Origin: Imbricaverruca yamaguchii
Lineage: Eukaryota > Arthropoda > Thecostraca > Neoverrucidae
NCBI GenBank assembly: GCA_034440575.1
Contig: JAOTOL010001142.1
Span: 62,001-126,000 of the forward strand
DNA: 64,000 nt
Direction of reading: 5' to 3'
In this document: one piece after another, positions 44,276 to 55,800 of the stretch
Numbering within the stretch: the stretch's first letter is position 1
How the letters are laid out: every line of letters starts with the position of its first letter
The notes under the pieces: generated by a model
What the model saw: only the letters and a program-made list of their open reading frames with translations
What the model was told of the DNA's origin: nothing
Database searches by the model: none
Made by a program: the position numbers and the translations under genes

Positions 44276-45335
44276 CAGGGTGGGAATTAAGGCACTTCTT
44301 AAGAGATTTCATCTCTTAAAACATTTTTGCACTCCGGATTCATACTGGATAGAATGGGCTCCACATGTACTCGACACAAACATACAGAAGGAACAAAAAT
44401 ATCACTAAAAAACTAATACAGGATTGAAGAAAATATCCACCAAACATGTTAGTCTACTTACGGTTACCAAACAACTATACACTTTTCGTACCATCAAGCA
44501 CACAGACAGCAACCGAACACACACACCACACGAAACCACAACCAGCGGAAATGCCGACGACAACGCGCCAAACTTCGCGCCTGCGCACTGAATATAATGG
44601 CCTCCGGTCGCTACAGATTCGGCCGGTGCGTCTCCAGAAACCTGCTTTCGAGCCACCCTATAGTGGGAAAAACTGACCGTTTTAAGAGTCGCTTCCGAAG
44701 TGCAGCGGAGGCCGCCGATCCGAATTTGCTGCGTTAGCATTTTCTGTTACGAAAACTGTTCTTCAACCAATCAATGAAAGGTATTTTTTAAATGACGTGA
44801 TGACCATTAGCAACTTTGAACACATGTTTTGAACACTGAATAGTGTCATGCTGCAAACACAAGACCTTGACTGATCCTTTGCGCACCGCCGTCTATTCCG
44901 ACTGCGTGTGAGGTAGTGGTGTGGGTCCGTATCGTGCAGGGAATTGGCTGCGTATGTAGGTAGGTGTGCACTCTGAGCTGAGGGTGAAGCGTGAATTATT
45001 TGTGTTTTTCATTTTGCCTAGCAGTATGGTGAGACCAGCAGTGAAAGGAAGGCGCATTGCTCCTGTGAGTTATGAGAGACAAAGCTGAGCTGATCACAAC
45101 TCCCTGTCTTGTGGTGCCATCCATTGCTCACTTCTTTGTTTCTATGCTTTGATGTGACCAAAAATGATGTGTATTATGCCTATTACATAGATACTGACTA
45201 GGTACATATGCGTTTCTCGTCGGTTACCGGCAAATAGATTCCATGCATGAAAAATAATATGTGCATGAAAATGTACTCCGGAAGAAATATGTTTCCACTC
45301 CGACTCCAAACCCGGAAAGCAAGTTTCCCACCCTG
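44276..45335. mobile_element. Non-autonomous hAT element, 1060 bp, with perfect target duplication
   Basis: Termini CAGGGTGGGAA and TTCCCACCCTG (11-bp inverted repeats) with an identical 8-bp CTGATTAG on each side, the standard hAT signature. Inside are only short open frames and no transposase motif, so it must depend on a transposase elsewhere. Its termini differ from the CAGGGGCGTC family of the large element. Confidence 0.9.
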
Positions 45336-45343
45336 CTGATTAG
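45336..45343 (+). repeat. 8-bp target site duplication (right)
   Basis: CTGATTAG, identical to 44268-44275. Confidence 0.85.
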
Positions 45344-45469
45344 TACCTACCTATTGCTTTCTTCAGGAATATCAATTGTAACAGTGTTCATGCAGCTCTT
45401 CTAACTATTTTATTTCATATCATAAGCTGGCAGATTGGCTCAGATGCGGTTCCCGTTGGTTCAGTTTGC

Positions 45470-45550
45470 GGTACCTAGGTAGGTAGGTAGGTAGGTACCT
45501 ACCTAGGTAATATCTCATTGGGCATGTACCTAGGTAGGTACCTACCTTTG
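45470..45550. repeat. (TAGG)n/(CCTA)n tracts
   Basis: Runs of TAGGTAGGTAGG followed by inverted TACCTACCTAGG, making self-complementary blocks. Smaller tracts lie near 26255, 27755 and 58670-58760. Confidence 0.7.
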
Positions 45551-45559
45551 TAAATATCA

Positions 45560-45603
45560 AGCTGACAGGGTGCTATATATTATTATCTAGCACCCTGTCA
45601 GCT
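45560..45603. repeat. Perfect 16-bp inverted repeat (hairpin)
   Basis: AGCTGACAGGGTGCTA and its exact reverse complement, separated by a 12-base AT spacer. The stem contains CAGGGTGCTA, which resembles a hAT terminus, so it may be two element ends in close apposition. Confidence 0.85.
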
Positions 45604-46900
45604 GATGATGGGTGGGCTGCTAGATATTATTATAGTTTGTATATTCATAATCTCAATGATAAATGTGATTGTTTTCACTGCACTGGATTGTATGAAGTTT
45701 GATGACTGGAAATTGAGAATGGAATGAATCCTGTTCAATCCCCATATGCATGTGGCGTTGCCATTGGTGGTGTGTATAAACATCAGTATGACAATGCAGG
45801 GCTCAAAAATAGTTTAGTGCAGGGCTCAAAAATAGTGCCGTCCTGGCGATAGCGTCGGCGACCAGGTGCGGACTCACCAGGTCACAGTGACAACCAAAAC
45901 CATAATTTTGTTTTCATATGTCCGTCAACATTTGAACGATAAATGACAAAATTAGTCGACGCATCAGATATTTTCATTTAGCAGCAATTGTTTTTTTTCA
46001 GATCAAATGTATACCAGGAGCGCATACCATATATTCCGACCCTCTGACCTACCATGTTTATACTAGAACCTTCCGCCGGCACAGGACGGCGCTCCTCTGA
46101 CAACCACAATGCTAAACCAATCGCATATTTGTGGTCGCCCAAGCGCCGTGCAACGGCGATCCGGCGACCAATGTGGTCGTCGCCTAGGAATCTAGTTGTA
46201 AATGAGGAATGGAAATGAGGCAACTCTTGGTGGCTCGTTGAGCAACCCAGCGTTGAGTCGTCGTTCGAAGATTTGTCGTTTACGGTACTTGTACCTAGAC
46301 ATGATGGTGAATTAATGTCCGGTTTTCATGAATTGATTGTTTGACTGTCTTGATTCATATTGACATTGCCGAAGTAGGTACCTAGTTAGATGACCTTCCT
46401 AGGTACAATGATATGATCATGGCTGGCAGTGTCCAGTGTAAGCATTGACAAGCTTTTTTGTACTTTGGATATGGAATTTTAAGACAAATATAGAAAGTGT
46501 TTCATAATGAGATTAAGATGATGCAGCATGTTGCCTAGCTACCATTTACCTACTACCAGCACAAGTGCATACATACTTTTCAGTTGGTAAGGAAGGTAGG
46601 TAATACAAACATTCATATTTAGCTGGGGAAATATATACTGAATAATAATGTAATATGCCAAAAGCCTAATCTACCATAGCTAGGTGATATTATGCTCTAT
46701 TCCATATATTATTTCAGGCATTTCATTATAACCTAGTATTTTTCTTTCTTGAAAGAAATCTGTCGGAGTCAAACATTCTATCTTTAAAAAAGGAAAAACG
46801 AAACGTTTTCTGCACAAAAAAGAAAGCAACAAAATTATTGGATTAAATTTTGAGCAGGAATGCATGGTTCCATTGTCTTAATCATGTTCAGAAATATCAT
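45604..46900. other. AT-rich non-coding stretch
   Basis: No gene. TGCAGGGCTCAAAAATAGT occurs twice in tandem at about 45795-45836; its CAGGGCTC start is hAT-terminus-like, but no right end was found. Confidence 0.35.
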
Positions 46901-47580
46901 CTCACAATATTGTGTATTATTGTACTTTAAGGTATGCATGAGGCAAGTTTTGCGCACATTTTTCCTCCATGAAGGAAACAATAGGGTAAGGACTGGTTAG
47001 ATTAAGCTTGTCAGTTAAGTTAGAAACACTCCATTTTTTAAAACTTTCAACAAAAGTATCTTCAAAAACAGACTAAGCTAGGCTGTGCTGGCCATGTAGG
47101 TTTAGAAAATGTTTGAGAAGAATTTAAAATGTTCTTTTTGCAATTAATGTATTTTCTTACATGGAAGGCTAGGCTGTGTTAAGTTATGTTATGTTGCATT
47201 TTTTCTTCCTTTTGCACCTTACTTGTATGCTATATTGCCAAACTCCAAGCCCATTTGTTGGTGTTATTTTGCCTGTTAATTGAAAAGTAAGCATATGCAC
47301 AAGAAATTAGTTGTTGCATAATGTTTACCACACTCAGAGATTGCATTGGACAATCAAATTTCAAGAATTCAAAGATTACCTCAAGATGCAGATTTACCTA
47401 ATAATGTTGTCTTGATGTGTAATGTCATTCTGAAAGTAAAAGAAATACCTAGTGTACAATTTTAGGCATTATTGTGCTTTTAGGAATTCACAGGATAGGT
47501 TTAACACACATTTTCCTGCCACAAAGCAGGGGTTGGGGTTTTGTTAGTTTAGGGGTTTTATTAAAAAAATAAAAAAAAAA

Positions 47581-47618
<38 letters not shown>

Positions 47619-47700
47619 TTGGTTTTTTAAATAAAAAAAAAATAAAAAAAAAAAAAATAAGAAATGAGTGGTCGCATCATGTCAACCCAAATAACCCATT
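46901..47700 (-). repeat. AT-rich dispersed repeat with TTAGGTT-like tracts (copy 3, inverted)
   Basis: Shares, in inverted orientation, the AGCCCATTTGTTGGTGTTAT and GAAAAGTAAGC module with 19830-19890 and 28000-28080. GGCTAGGCTGTGTTAAGTTATG carries the degenerate telomere-like tracts. Confidence 0.55.
47562..47662. repeat. Long A/T homopolymer tract
   Basis: Alternating long runs of A and T over about 100 bases. Read or assembly length is not trustworthy here. Confidence 0.7.
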
Positions 47701-48640
47701 GTAAAAGGGAGGTCCAATAATTCAAGATTACCCCAATTCATAAATTTAGCACCTTTTGTGGAAACAAAAATAACTTATACTTTTTATGTTTCATTAAATT
47801 AGAAATATTAACATCAGACATTCTATGATAACATCTTTGCTTTACAGAGGAAAAGCATGTGATTACTGATTAGCATGTCTTGTATACAGTCTAAATTGCA
47901 AATTACTGAAGCTCCTCAGATGGTAAGTGGAGGTTTAGATAAAGGTACATATATGGAAAACATTGGAATGCAGAATTGGTGCTGATTTTGTCTGCTTACG
48001 TTACTGTTCTGTACCATCCAGCTTGCCATGCCAGAAGTTGCTGTGCCGTTTCCAATTATTTCAACAACAAAAAAAAGACAGCAACCTAATATGCACACAG
48101 ATTACAGCAGTGATGGTGCCTTTCTTTGTACAGGTTTTATCCAGATGCTTTGAATAGGATATATCTAGGATAGATGGTATTTTTTCACTCTGGCCAGGCA
48201 TGGGTCTTCAGCATACAAATCCAGTGTGAAAAGAATGCATGCATAATATGCTGGATTTTAAATGAAAGTAATCGTACCATAATTATGGTGCACTGTATAA
48301 TCAATGCACAAGCAGAGATGTGTTGAGTTGTTCTTGAAAACAAATGTTTCGTTGACGCATAATTTTTGTCAAGTATCCCTGGATATGTACCATCATTTCA
48401 TTTGTTCTGGAACTATGCTAGATGTGTCTAGAGTAATATGTGTTCTCAACTTGCTTCAACATTGGCAACAACTTAAAACCGGTAAAGTTTGGTTAAATAC
48501 GTTTACTTTCAATATAGCTGTGATGAGCTGTTATGAGCTGCTAAAATATGTCCATGTGCTGTAAGTTTGGTGCTGTGTGTCAAATTTCTGGTGAAATTAT
48601 TCAGTTTCAAAACAAGGAGGGATGGACATGGTTGAATTTG
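47701..48640. other. AT-rich non-coding stretch
   Basis: No gene and no recognised repeat. Confidence 0.35.
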
Positions 48641-48644
48641 TGAT

Positions 48645-48984
48645 TTTTTCATTTATTTTTTTTAATAAATTTAATCCGAGTAGTTGCTGGGGTGGCTTGA
48701 GGAACCAGGGTTCTATTGCTAAGCAGAGCTTGTTGCGTGAACCCTGGCCCCACCACCCGATCCAGGAACTCCAGTTCAACGGCAGAATTTAGACCGAAAG
48801 TTTAACGTGCCGCCAATGCACAGACACGGCCGCCCGGTAGCTCGTCCCCGGCCTTATCGGGCCAGCTGCCAACTGACACTCCCGGCCGGGGGCTAAATGC
48901 GCGAAGCGACTCGAACCCTGGGTTGCCAGTACAGGAGAGACCAGAGCAGGCCAGCGCTCTAACCAACTGAGCTACCGGAGCGGC
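48645..48984 (-). mobile_element. tRNA-derived SINE, family 1
   Basis: Reading the minus strand from 48984: a tRNA-like head with box A TAGCTCAGTTGG (48963-48974) and box B GGTTCGAGTC (48908-48917), then a GC-rich body. It ends in an AT-rich tail near 48645-48665. The head is not an intact tRNA gene: no acceptor stem closes after box B. Confidence 0.75.
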
Positions 48985-48985
48985 A

Positions 48986-50287
48986 TGACTTGACGTTGCA
49001 TTTCGAGAGGAAAACGTTTAACATTCCATTCCAAAATTGTGATTTTGTCTTTCTGAAGTTTGCATTCATTTGCAAACATCTAAAATCTTTTGTTGAAGAT
49101 GTGCCATATTTTATAATCCCATATATACCAGGTAATTATCCATGGAGGATAATTTTCTGGACGACAAACATCATGTACAGGAACGTTTTTCTTCAACCCT
49201 GGTTGGACAGAGTACATGTCAGCAGTCAGCAGGCTAGATTTGTGCTTTGCAATCCTAGGTGTGGAGATGATTTTTTGGGGGCCTAATTGAATATGGAGAG
49301 GATATTTTTGTTCCAGCTTATGGCATTGGAACCTCGGCCTGCATTTTCTAGTAAACCCTGAGCACGTCCCAGAGCAGTTGATTGTGAAGAACCATTATTG
49401 ATCTACAAGTGGCAAAATTGAGGAATATTTCCTCAAGAGGATGATGCTCTGGATGCACAAAAACCAGGATTAGCAAGTGTTTTCAACCCCGGCAGCCAAT
49501 GATCTCGTTGTGCCGCATATTCTTCTATGTTCAACTGAGTGTGCTAATGCCAGGGTGCAAGATTTTGCTTGCCGGTGCAGCATATTGATGTTATGGCCAG
49601 CCAAACATCTTAATTCAAATTAGCATTATCGCATTGATCTCAGTTAACCCCACTATCACCTATTATATTCCATGCATTATGATGCAAATTGTGCGTGTGG
49701 GTAAATAGAAACAGTTGTCCCAATGTTCAAGTGTATGTATAATGTCTTTCCCTTCTTTTCCATCTTAGCGTAGGATAAATTGAAATGTGGATTGTGTTCG
49801 ACATGGCGGGAGTTGAAGCCCCTGGACTCCAAATAAATACCTGTTGTGATTTCACCTCTTAAACTTGATCTATGCTGAACCGAATCAGACTCGCTGTCTG
49901 ATTCGGTGTACTATTTTGCAACACACATGAAAGATACGTTTTTTGGCGAGCGCGCATCTGGTTACAGCACATACAACATATGGACCATGGCCTGAGCTAA
50001 GCTGTTCTGGAATAATTACATGATTCTGGAGGACATAGCTTATCCGAAGGTTTCGGTTAACAAATTCCTTGTTCATGAGGCATTCACTTAAAAACTGAAA
50101 TGACTACCTCAGGTCACCAGTAATTAATTTGTTTTCAGGTGGTTCGTCATAACAAACCCTAGTTGAACGCGTTGTGAATGCAAAAATGGATAACTTCGAA
50201 ACCAGGCGGCTGAGTACGTTGGATGCTCTTTATTTACTTCAACGTCGGTCGTAGGAAGGCACATCAATGTGTCTATGACAGACCACA
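48986..50287. other. AT-rich non-coding stretch
   Basis: No gene. GAACCGAATCAGACTCGCTG / CAGCGAGTCTGATTCGG-like self-complementary sequence near 49877-49908 (AATCAGAC..GTCTGATT) forms a short hairpin. Confidence 0.35.
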
Positions 50288-50450
50288 TGCCGGTTGGTTA
50301 TTGGTTTTACGACACATTGACCGTTGAATCATGTAGCGTCGCCAATCTCACGCCGATTGGTCGCGGGCGAAGAATAGCTACAGGTGAGACTCGAACCCAC
50401 AACCTTTCAATTGTGAGACGAGCAACTTACCCCTAGGCTACTCGTCCCCG
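50288..50450 (-). mobile_element. tRNA-derived SINE, family 2
   Basis: Minus strand from 50450: box A TAGCCTAGGGG (50430-50440) and box B GGGTTCGAGTC (50388-50398). The body CTTCGCCCGCGACCAATCGG follows, and a CCAATAACCAACC tail ends near 50290. A headless copy lies at 39690-39800. Confidence 0.8.
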
Positions 50451-50639
50451 GCAGAGCACATGCCAGCATCGCCATCTCTCTATCGTGGATGGCATCCTCA
50501 GATATAGCGAGAGAGACAGTCTGCCAGCTGCAGTCCTATGGGCGATGTGTCCTCTGGCGTCGACCGTGAGAGGCCATTGGTCCCCTCCTCAAAGTGGAGG
50601 GGGGCACGACGAAAGGGCGCAATGACGAAACTCTTCTGA
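50451..50639. other. Non-coding stretch
   Basis: Nothing recognised. Confidence 0.3.
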
Positions 50640-51178
50640 TTCATGAAGAAGAAAGAAAAGAAAACATGATTCTTAAAAGAAAATGTCCGAATGATACCAG
50701 ATCAGCATGCATAGCACATTACCATTACAAACATTTATTGAAAAAGTTAATATTTTCTAATAATGTATTGTCTGATGTGTTTCTTCAAGATCATTTTACT
50801 CCTGGGTACATCGTCAAACCTGTGGAAGTGAGAGCAGATTTTATTTCAGGCTTTTGGTGCAATAAAGGGTAATGAAAACATTCTATAATTGATATCAGAA
50901 AAGGGTATTTGCTGTCTAACTCTGAGGCCACCTTGTTCATAAAGTTGAAACATATTAGAAAGAGGTGCTGGTAATGATTGATTTAGAAAACCTAGCATGA
51001 TGTAAATACATTGCTCATCAACTATGTCCAGAAACTCTAGAACTCTGTTTAATAAACAATTCATTTGTATGGTATAAGTACGGTTTTTTATCAACAATCC
51101 TAATAACACACTTCTGCAACTTAATAATTTTATCAAGCTTAGAGTGATACGTACTTCCCCAGACAACAGCACAGTATC
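50640..51178 (-). mobile_element. 5'-truncated LINE copy (family of 30.99-32.87 kb)
   Basis: The last ~540 bases of the LINE, including the RT C-terminal coding part (LDKIIKLQKCVIRIVDKKPY, then IPFSDINYRMFSLPFIAPKA) and the same A/G-rich 3' tail. Similarity stops abruptly at about 51178, the usual 5' truncation. Confidence 0.85.
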
Positions 51179-52300
51179 GTGTCAAACTTGTAACAATGAC
51201 TACGAGGTCGACCCTCTGCATGGACCGGACCGGTCGGCCTGTCCGCGGCCTTTTTGCGACCAGTCGGCCGGCCGACCAGAGACGCTGCCCGGTGCGCTTA
51301 TCGGTGGGGTGTGGGTTATCAGCGATATATAACACATACCATATCGGAAGCACTTGGGTGTGCGATGGAGAAGGCAGGCTTCAATAGGGGAAGGGGTGGA
51401 CGGAACGATAATGTGCACATTACGCCACGTTTGCCAGTGCGACCTGTTGACAGGAACGAAGACACAGCCGCACGATTTCACAGTCAGGGCTTCGCTGGCT
51501 CCTCTAGCAAACAGCTGAGGAATTATTTTTGGAAGTTACGAACTCTGGGCTTTCTTCACTCTGGACGTTATGAATACACCTCTGAATCCAGTTTTGGACT
51601 TTGTGATTCTTCGATGTTATGAACGCACCCAACCAGACATTTGGAACTTCTTAAACTATATTTAGCATTTTGGACGGTATGATCCTTGGACGTTATGAAC
51701 TTTGGCACTACACCAACTCTGGATGTTATTATATATACCCTAGTTGACGTGACGTCATGCCCGACGCGTGCGGCCACGTGAATCCACCTCTGACGTGGCT
51801 CGCGCAGCACCCGCCGCACCAGTCGCCGTGCGTGTGCCACATGCGACGGCTGCCACACCACGGCTGATGAAGAACAGCTCAGCGATGCTACCATTAACAG
51901 TTCATTGCATCACGAGCGAGGCGCACCAGCGTGCCGGCCTCCAACCTCCCAACGCGTGCAAAGTTTACAATTTATATTCGTATACTTCCACCATTATAGA
52001 CGTATATAATATATGTGTGCCGTTGGACAATTAGCCGTCGCCGTGACCTCGATAGAATGTTATTATGACTTGTTGTACACGCTCCGCCCTTTGTACAAAA
52101 TCGGGATTCAAAGTCAAATCACATCTGCGCGTCGCGTGCGACACCCGAATGTCCGCATCGTTATTGTCATGAGGGCTGTAACATCCACGTCGAATACCAC
52201 AGCTCACCGGCCACACTGAATACCATGGACCCCTAAAATAGCAACAAAAAGTGCACTCGTCATGCACCGGATAAAAACAACCAACCATGCCAAGGCCAAA
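51179..52300. other. Non-coding stretch 3' of vigilin
   Basis: No supported gene. 51540-51735 has a loose minisatellite with GGACGTTATGAA cores every ~30-45 bp. Confidence 0.4.
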
Positions 52301-52399
52301 AACCCTAAATAAACTGGAATCGTTTCAAAATAGGTGGCTGGCGACACGGTCTGGTGCAGGGCGCGATGGCCGCTGCGACAAGGAAGACACTTGTGGCTT

Positions 52400-52580
52400 T
52401 CTCGCGCGCTCTCCCTCTCGCTCAGTCTCGCTACCTATCATACTCGCTGTTATTCTCTACCTCACTCACTCTCGCTCTCTATCTCACTCACTTGCTCTGT
52501 CCCACTCCCTGTCTCGCTCACTCTCGTCCTCTATCTCACTCGCTCCCGCTCCCCAGCTCGCTCGCTCTCTACCTCGCCGG
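52400..52580. repeat. CTC/TCTCAC-rich low-complexity tract
   Basis: Runs of CTCTCGCTC and CTATCTCACTCAC, probably within the vigilin 3' UTR (the gene is on the minus strand). Confidence 0.7.
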
Positions 52581-52632
52581 CACCCGACTCCGGCATCTGC
52601 CTCACTGCGTCACCGGCTCTCCGGCCGGCCGT

Positions 52633-52813
52633 CTAGCGGCGGGGCCCCCACATGGGCGCGCTGGTCGGGCCAGAGTCGCCGAAGCTGGGGAACTCCTCTG
52701 CGCTGGCCATGTTGGGTGCGTACCGCGGCAAGGCCTGCTGTTGCTGCTGCTGGTGCTGCTGGTGCTGCTGCTGCTGCTGTTGCCACGGCGCGCCGCTCAC
52801 CACAAACCCGGCC
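52633..52813 (-). CDS. Vigilin terminal exon with poly-Gln tail and stop
   Basis: 181 nt. The acceptor GCGGCAG precedes GGCCGGG, completing Arg. It encodes AGFVVSGAPW, then Gln runs broken by two His (Q6-H-Q2-H-Q6). It then encodes ASAEEFPSFGDSG and a WGPRR terminus before TAG at 52633-52635. GFVV.APW, EEFPSFG and WGP are hallmark vigilin C-terminal motifs. It lies 2.9 kb from the previous exon. Confidence 0.9.
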
Positions 52814-55800
52814 CTGCCGCACCGACCGCATCAGTCTCCACATATGCGGCATGCACACACACGTTAGGGTGGCGCATCGACGATGAATAAACCTCGGTCG
52901 GTACCAGTCACCAGGTGGCGCAGGCGGGCGAGCAGACGCCCGTTACTACACAATGAGGCCCATATAAAGAGGCTGACGGCCATCTAGGACACTTTAGTGC
53001 TTAGTAAAGTACGCTGCACCGACTTGGTTGCGCGATCTGGGAACTGTTTAGCGAAATTGACGGCCAATTCGTCACTTGCAGATATCATCCATGCTTTTTG
53101 TTTTTGTTGGGATCCCGGCAGGTCAGCACGGCTCATCATGTTGCTAGACTTGGTGCAAGCGTGAACAACTGAACTGAGCTGAGCTGAAGTACGAAACTGA
53201 TGTTACCCGTTTTTTTCCAACAGAACCGCAACTTACGTAGCATCGCATTGATTTTGGCATGACTAATGCCTAAGGACAAAGACCTATAACGGTATTTGGT
53301 ACAAATATCTAAATGGTACAAGTATACGGTACATATATCTAAATGGTCAACAATTAAATCTTGATGTGAACATCCGCCAAGGTACCATCATTTAAAAAGC
53401 GGCACCCAAATACGACGATACCCAAGTTAACCCTCCCCGTCTTTCCGGTTATATCCCCACACCCAGTCTCGGAGGGGGTGATGGGATCCCCCTCTTTTCC
53501 TCAAACTAAGTCGCACGAAAACGAAAGGGGTGTCATCGTAAAGCGCTCGACGAGTGGGACCAGGCACAACCCCAAAAATGACCACCCCAAAGTGACGTCA
53601 CTAGGGAGCCAATGTTTTCATGACTTGCTTCATGTTTTTGGCTCTGGGGTCCAAAACATTTTGGGGATATTTGAAAAACAATTTAGAATCAGAAAAGGAA
53701 AGCGATATCGGCCAGGTCCATACAATTTTTGCCCACCCAAACATCTAAATTTTAAGTGAAAGAACGGGGCACTGACTCACGCCGTTCTTCAACTATCCGT
53801 GTAAAACCTTAGGGGGGATAACGACGCCCCGAAATGGCGCTGGCTAATTTCTCCTGGAACGCAAGCAACCCCGCAATCGACGAGAGCGACCTGACTGGAC
53901 GTCAGCGCCCAATATTTCGATCCAAATATTTCGGAAACGGTTCTGCAACAGTTATTTCGGCATAACACTTCGGTCAGTTTGGCTTCGCGGCCCGGTACCC
54001 GTTTGCATGTGTGAACTTCCACGTGAAGGCGAAAATGAGTAACAGTTCCGTGACCGTATGCTCATGTTAGCGCGGTATTTCATATATGACCACCACTCTT
54101 CACTACGATTCATCATTCCCTGGAATTGAAAAACGAATGGCTTCGCCTTGTGCACCCACATATCTTGTTCTGCCTCAGCTACCTGTGCTACGCTACATCG
54201 CTGCACCGCAGTACGGTCAAATTGCCGTATTCTGGCCGATTCAGATCTGTGGGAATTGTGCACTTCAATTGCATGTAGCACATTTGTCGGCAGACTTCCA
54301 GGTCGACTCTCCGGTTCCCGGCTTAAGCACAACATGAGTCGTCTCAGCTCGAGTTACCCTTGCCATTATTGCTTTCACTCAAAATCATCCGCAAACAAAA
54401 TATCGGTCCCGGAACAAGGACATTTGAAATAGCTCGAGTCAACAATGAACTTGCTAAAAAATGCCGTAAAATGACACCGATCATTCCAGGTGATACGGAA
54501 AAAATTGATCAATATCTAAATGGTTCTGAAAAGAGCAGTTCGGCATTTTTGAGATTTAGGTTCCACAACACGCCAGACCAACAATTTGTACACTCGTCCG
54601 CCAAAGACTGTTTCGTACTTCAGCTCAATTCAGTTGTTCAGGAAAAGCATCGTGCATGCCCCAAATCTGGAAACAAGACGAGCCGTGCTGACCTGTCGGG
54701 ATCCGAACAAAAATGATTACAAAAAGCATGGATGGTATCTGCAAGTAACGAACTGGCCGCCAATTTCGCTAAACCGTTCCCAGATTACGCAACCAAGTCA
54801 GTGCAGCATACTTTACTAAGCACTAGTGTCCCAGATGCCCCCCAGCCTATTTGTATGGGCCTGATTGGGTAGTAACGGGCGTGTCTGCTCGCCCGCCTGC
54901 GCCGCCTGGCGACGGGTACAGACTGCCGTCGGCCGAAACTGCGCGTTGCCATGGATACTGCAACGCTGGAAACATCCGGCCAATGTTTGTTCATTGTCGA
55001 GGCGCCCATGGCATCGGTTCCAAGATTTAACTGAAATTTAACATTTAGTCTTTCAAGGGCATCGGCCACCTTTTCAACAATTGCATCTGTCAAAAGTTGT
55101 TATTCGCTCCACCACAATCCACTTGTGAGGAACCCGAGATCGCACATCACACAGGCCATAGCCACGGTCTGCCTGTGATTGGTGGTGCAGCAGACCGCAA
55201 TGTACTGTAATGTTCACATTTGTATACATTCGTTATGGTTACCGAGGTCAGCCCTTCCAGAAGCAGCAATCAGCACCACCAGTCTAGCCCTGCAGAACAT
55301 ACGTCAGCCACTGGATCTTAACACGCGCACTGGAACATAGGGGGTCGAAATTTGCACCTTTCGGTGGTATTTGTGAATATATCGAAGCCCATTAATTGGT
55401 TAGTTATTTGGGTTTAGGGGCGCATCCACTGAGTTGGTCATGCAGCCCCCATAGACGTCATTAATTGTCTTCTTCAAATATCATCTGGCAAGTCGCTTAA
55501 AAGGAATCGGTGAACGTACGAAACGAAATGGTGAAAATCGACGGTGAGGCACGCGAATAATTTCTGTGCAAGACATGTGTCCCCGATCGCGGCCGGAGAC
55601 ACAAATACCTTCCTCAGAGATTATTCGCATGCCTCACCGTCCGTGATGTGCACATGCAGTAGGTGAGGGTGCAGGTGCGGCCGCGGCTAGTGGCCGGACG
55701 GCGTCACCCTCACCTGTCGCTGGGCGCCGCCGCGTCACCGTTGTAGGCGTGGTCGCGCGGTCGGCGAAGGTGCTCGTTGGTCTCCTCGCGCTCCACCACG

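Noticed and set aside
48900..48984. tRNA gene on the minus strand
   Set aside because: Box A and box B are good, but no acceptor stem closes the structure and a long body with an AT tail follows, so it is a SINE head.
50380..50450. tRNA gene on the minus strand with a GAA-like anticodon loop
   Set aside because: The anticodon stem does not fold with a 7-base loop and the sequence continues into a SINE body that recurs headless at 39690-39800.
52287..52890. Plus-strand frames of up to 199 codons across 52.3-52.9 kb
   Set aside because: They come from a CTC-rich low-complexity tract and the antisense of the vigilin terminal exon (the Leu/Cys runs are the reverse of the CAG tract).
55710..55713. 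TGA as the true end of vigilin after PSDR
   Set aside because: The TGA overlaps a GTGAGG donor, and the exon at 52813 supplies the conserved vigilin C terminus in the correct phase.
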